This document shows positions 63,125 to 64,000 of a stretch of 64,000 nt of DNA, piece after piece. The translations under genes and the position numbers were made by a program. The notes below the pieces were generated by a model. It was not told the DNA's origin. It saw only the letters and a program-made list of their open reading frames with translations, and ran no database searches. This stretch comes from UBA1067 sp050874585. Its GTDB lineage: Bacteria; Verrucomicrobiota; Kiritimatiellia; RFP12; UBA1067. Numbering within the stretch: the first letter of the stretch is position 1; the number at the start of each line of letters is the position of its first letter. The stretch lies in contig JBNMKZ010000003.1 of the NCBI GenBank assembly GCA_050874585.1, positions 1-64,000 of the forward strand, in the 5' to 3' direction.

Positions 63125-64000
63125 ATGAGGTATGGAAGCGTGTGCAGCGGCATCGAGGCCGCATCCGTAGCCTGGAAGCCCCTCGGCTGGAAGTGCGCAT
63201 TCGTCTCGGAGATCGAGAAGTTTCCGGCGGCGGTACTCGCCGAGCGCTTCCCCGAGGTTCCGAACCTCGGCGACTTCACGAAGATCGAGAGGGGGAACTA
63301 CGAGGGCGATATCGACCTTCTCGTCGGAGGCACACCATGTCAGGCGTTTTCAATCGCCGGTTTGAGGAAAGGACTTAACGATGAAAGAGGCAATCTTGCG
63401 CTTGAGTTTGCAAGGCTGGCTTTTCGCACACATGCCCGATGGGTGGTCTGGGAAAATGTCCCCGGCGTACTATCAAGTGGGCAAGGAGGCGATTTTGCCG
63501 CCTTCCTATCGCTCCTCGTCGGATGGGAGGTCAAAGTCCCCGACGGGAAGTGGAGAAAGGCCGGACTCGTCACCGGAGCCCCCGGATGCTTCAGCGTGGG
63601 TTGGCGAGTGCTTGACGCTCAATATACCCGAGTTCAACAATTTCCAAGGGCGATCCCGCAGCGAAGGCGTCGTGTCATCCTTGTCGGAAGTCTTGGTTCG
63701 TGGGAGGATTGCGCCAAGGTACTTTTTGACGGTGAAATGTGCGGCGGGGATGCTCCGCCGCGTCGCGAAGCGCGGCAAGCAGCTCCCGGCGATGCTGGAG
63801 CGGGCCCTGCGGGCACTGGTTGGGACTTCAGCTGGTGGGACGGAGGGCAACGCGCCAGCACCCTGACGACGCGCTCGATCGGGCAGATGATGCCCGACAA
63901 GGACCAGCTTCCGTGCGTCATCGACACGAGGTGGCACAACTACGCGACCGATGGCTCGTGTCCGGCACTTCTCGCGACCGACTACAAGGAGCCGAAGGCG
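63125..64000 (+). CDS. C5-cytosine DNA methyltransferase (3' end outside window)
   Basis: The frame stays open for 292 codons to the window edge. It starts MRYGSVCSGIEAASVAWKPL, the SAM-binding motif I, then has motif IV GGTPCQAFSIAG with the catalytic Cys72, motif VI WENVPGV (Glu110) and motif VIII QRRRRVILVG. It transfers a methyl group to cytosine C5. It is preceded by three copies of the hairpin element and by no restriction gene, so it is probably an orphan phage methyltransferase that shields phage DNA. Confidence 0.93.
   Translation, partial: MRYGSVCSGIEAASVAWKPLGWKCAFVSEIEKFPAAVLAERFPEVPNLGDFTKIERGNYEGDIDLLVGGTPCQAFSIAGLRKGLNDERGNLALEFARLAFRTHARWVVWENVPGVLSSGQGGDFAAFLSLLVGWEVKVPDGKWRKAGLVTGAPGCFSVGWRVLDAQYTRVQQFPRAIPQRRRRVILVGSLGSWEDCAKVLFDGEMCGGDAPPRREARQAAPGDAGAGPAGTGWDFSWWDGGQRASTLTTRSIGQMMPDKDQLPCVIDTRWHNYATDGSCPALLATDYKEPKA

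Noticed and set aside
62679..63128. Open frames across the triple hairpin array
   Set aside because: The apparent peptides are translations of the repeat itself and start without ribosome sites.
63381..63866. 161-codon frame inside the cytosine methyltransferase
   Set aside because: The frame from 63125 carries all methyltransferase motifs in order, so the other frame is a shadow.

Overview
The window falls into two parts. Positions 1 to about 27,660 are ordinary bacterial chromosome: a fused MetX-MetW gene, rpoB and rpoC, an ACT-domain/UPF0210 pair, then runs of overlapping housekeeping genes (rpe-coaC-glycosyltransferase; manC-truA-mraY-like-unknown-argH-ABC ATPase), ending at a tRNA-Val(UAC). 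The DNA is GC-rich and the genes are tightly packed. Several transcripts appear to start almost at the ATG, from an extended -10 of the form TGnTATAAT. The MetX-MetW fusion, rpoBC with no ribosomal protein genes beside it, and the overall style would fit an uncultured, gut-type member of the Verrucomicrobiota/Kiritimatiellota group. That placement is an inference from gene style, not a demonstrated taxonomy.

From just after the tRNA to the right edge (about 27.7-64 kb) the DNA is an integrated mobile element, most likely a tailed-phage genome or prophage whose right part lies outside the window. Its left edge has a large serine recombinase with a small partner gene and a DUF2924 gene, all on the minus strand. 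Next comes a cargo or defence block (30.7-44.0 kb) on the plus strand. It holds an unusual methylase/S-domain protein, a complete type I restriction-modification set (hsdM, hsdS, hsdR), a YgjP-type metallopeptidase, and a four-gene coupled operon built around a DUF3732 SMC-like ATPase, resembling ABC-three-component (ABC-3C) conflict systems.

The phage early/replication block (44.5-53.2 kb) encodes a sigma-like factor, a RecE-like exonuclease, a Sak4-like recombinase, a DUF669 protein, RusA, an SF2 helicase, several tiny genes, and a primase-polymerase/DUF3987 protein. A short minus-strand cluster (53.3-54.9 kb) follows, divergently expressed from a mirrored promoter. At 56.1-56.4 kb there is a gene-free, iteron-like and AT-rich stretch that could be a replication origin. 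After it come a ParB-like/DNA methylase fusion, a phage-borne S-adenosylmethionine synthetase (MetK), a PnuC-like mini membrane protein, a HARE-HTH protein on the minus strand, the large terminase, and a C5-cytosine methyltransferase that runs off the right edge.

The most striking unexplained signal is a repeated 45-60 nt element, found in seven copies and only inside the mobile element. It always points in the direction of the gene that follows. Its central U-tract can pair either with an upstream A-tract (sometimes a UUCG hairpin) or with a downstream A-tract, so it looks like a two-state RNA switch or attenuator, or else a dedicated phage promoter. The other signals worth following are a cloverleaf-like palindrome array at 21.2 kb, the pairing of MetK with two orphan DNA methyltransferases, the ABC-3C-like operon, and the candidate origin.
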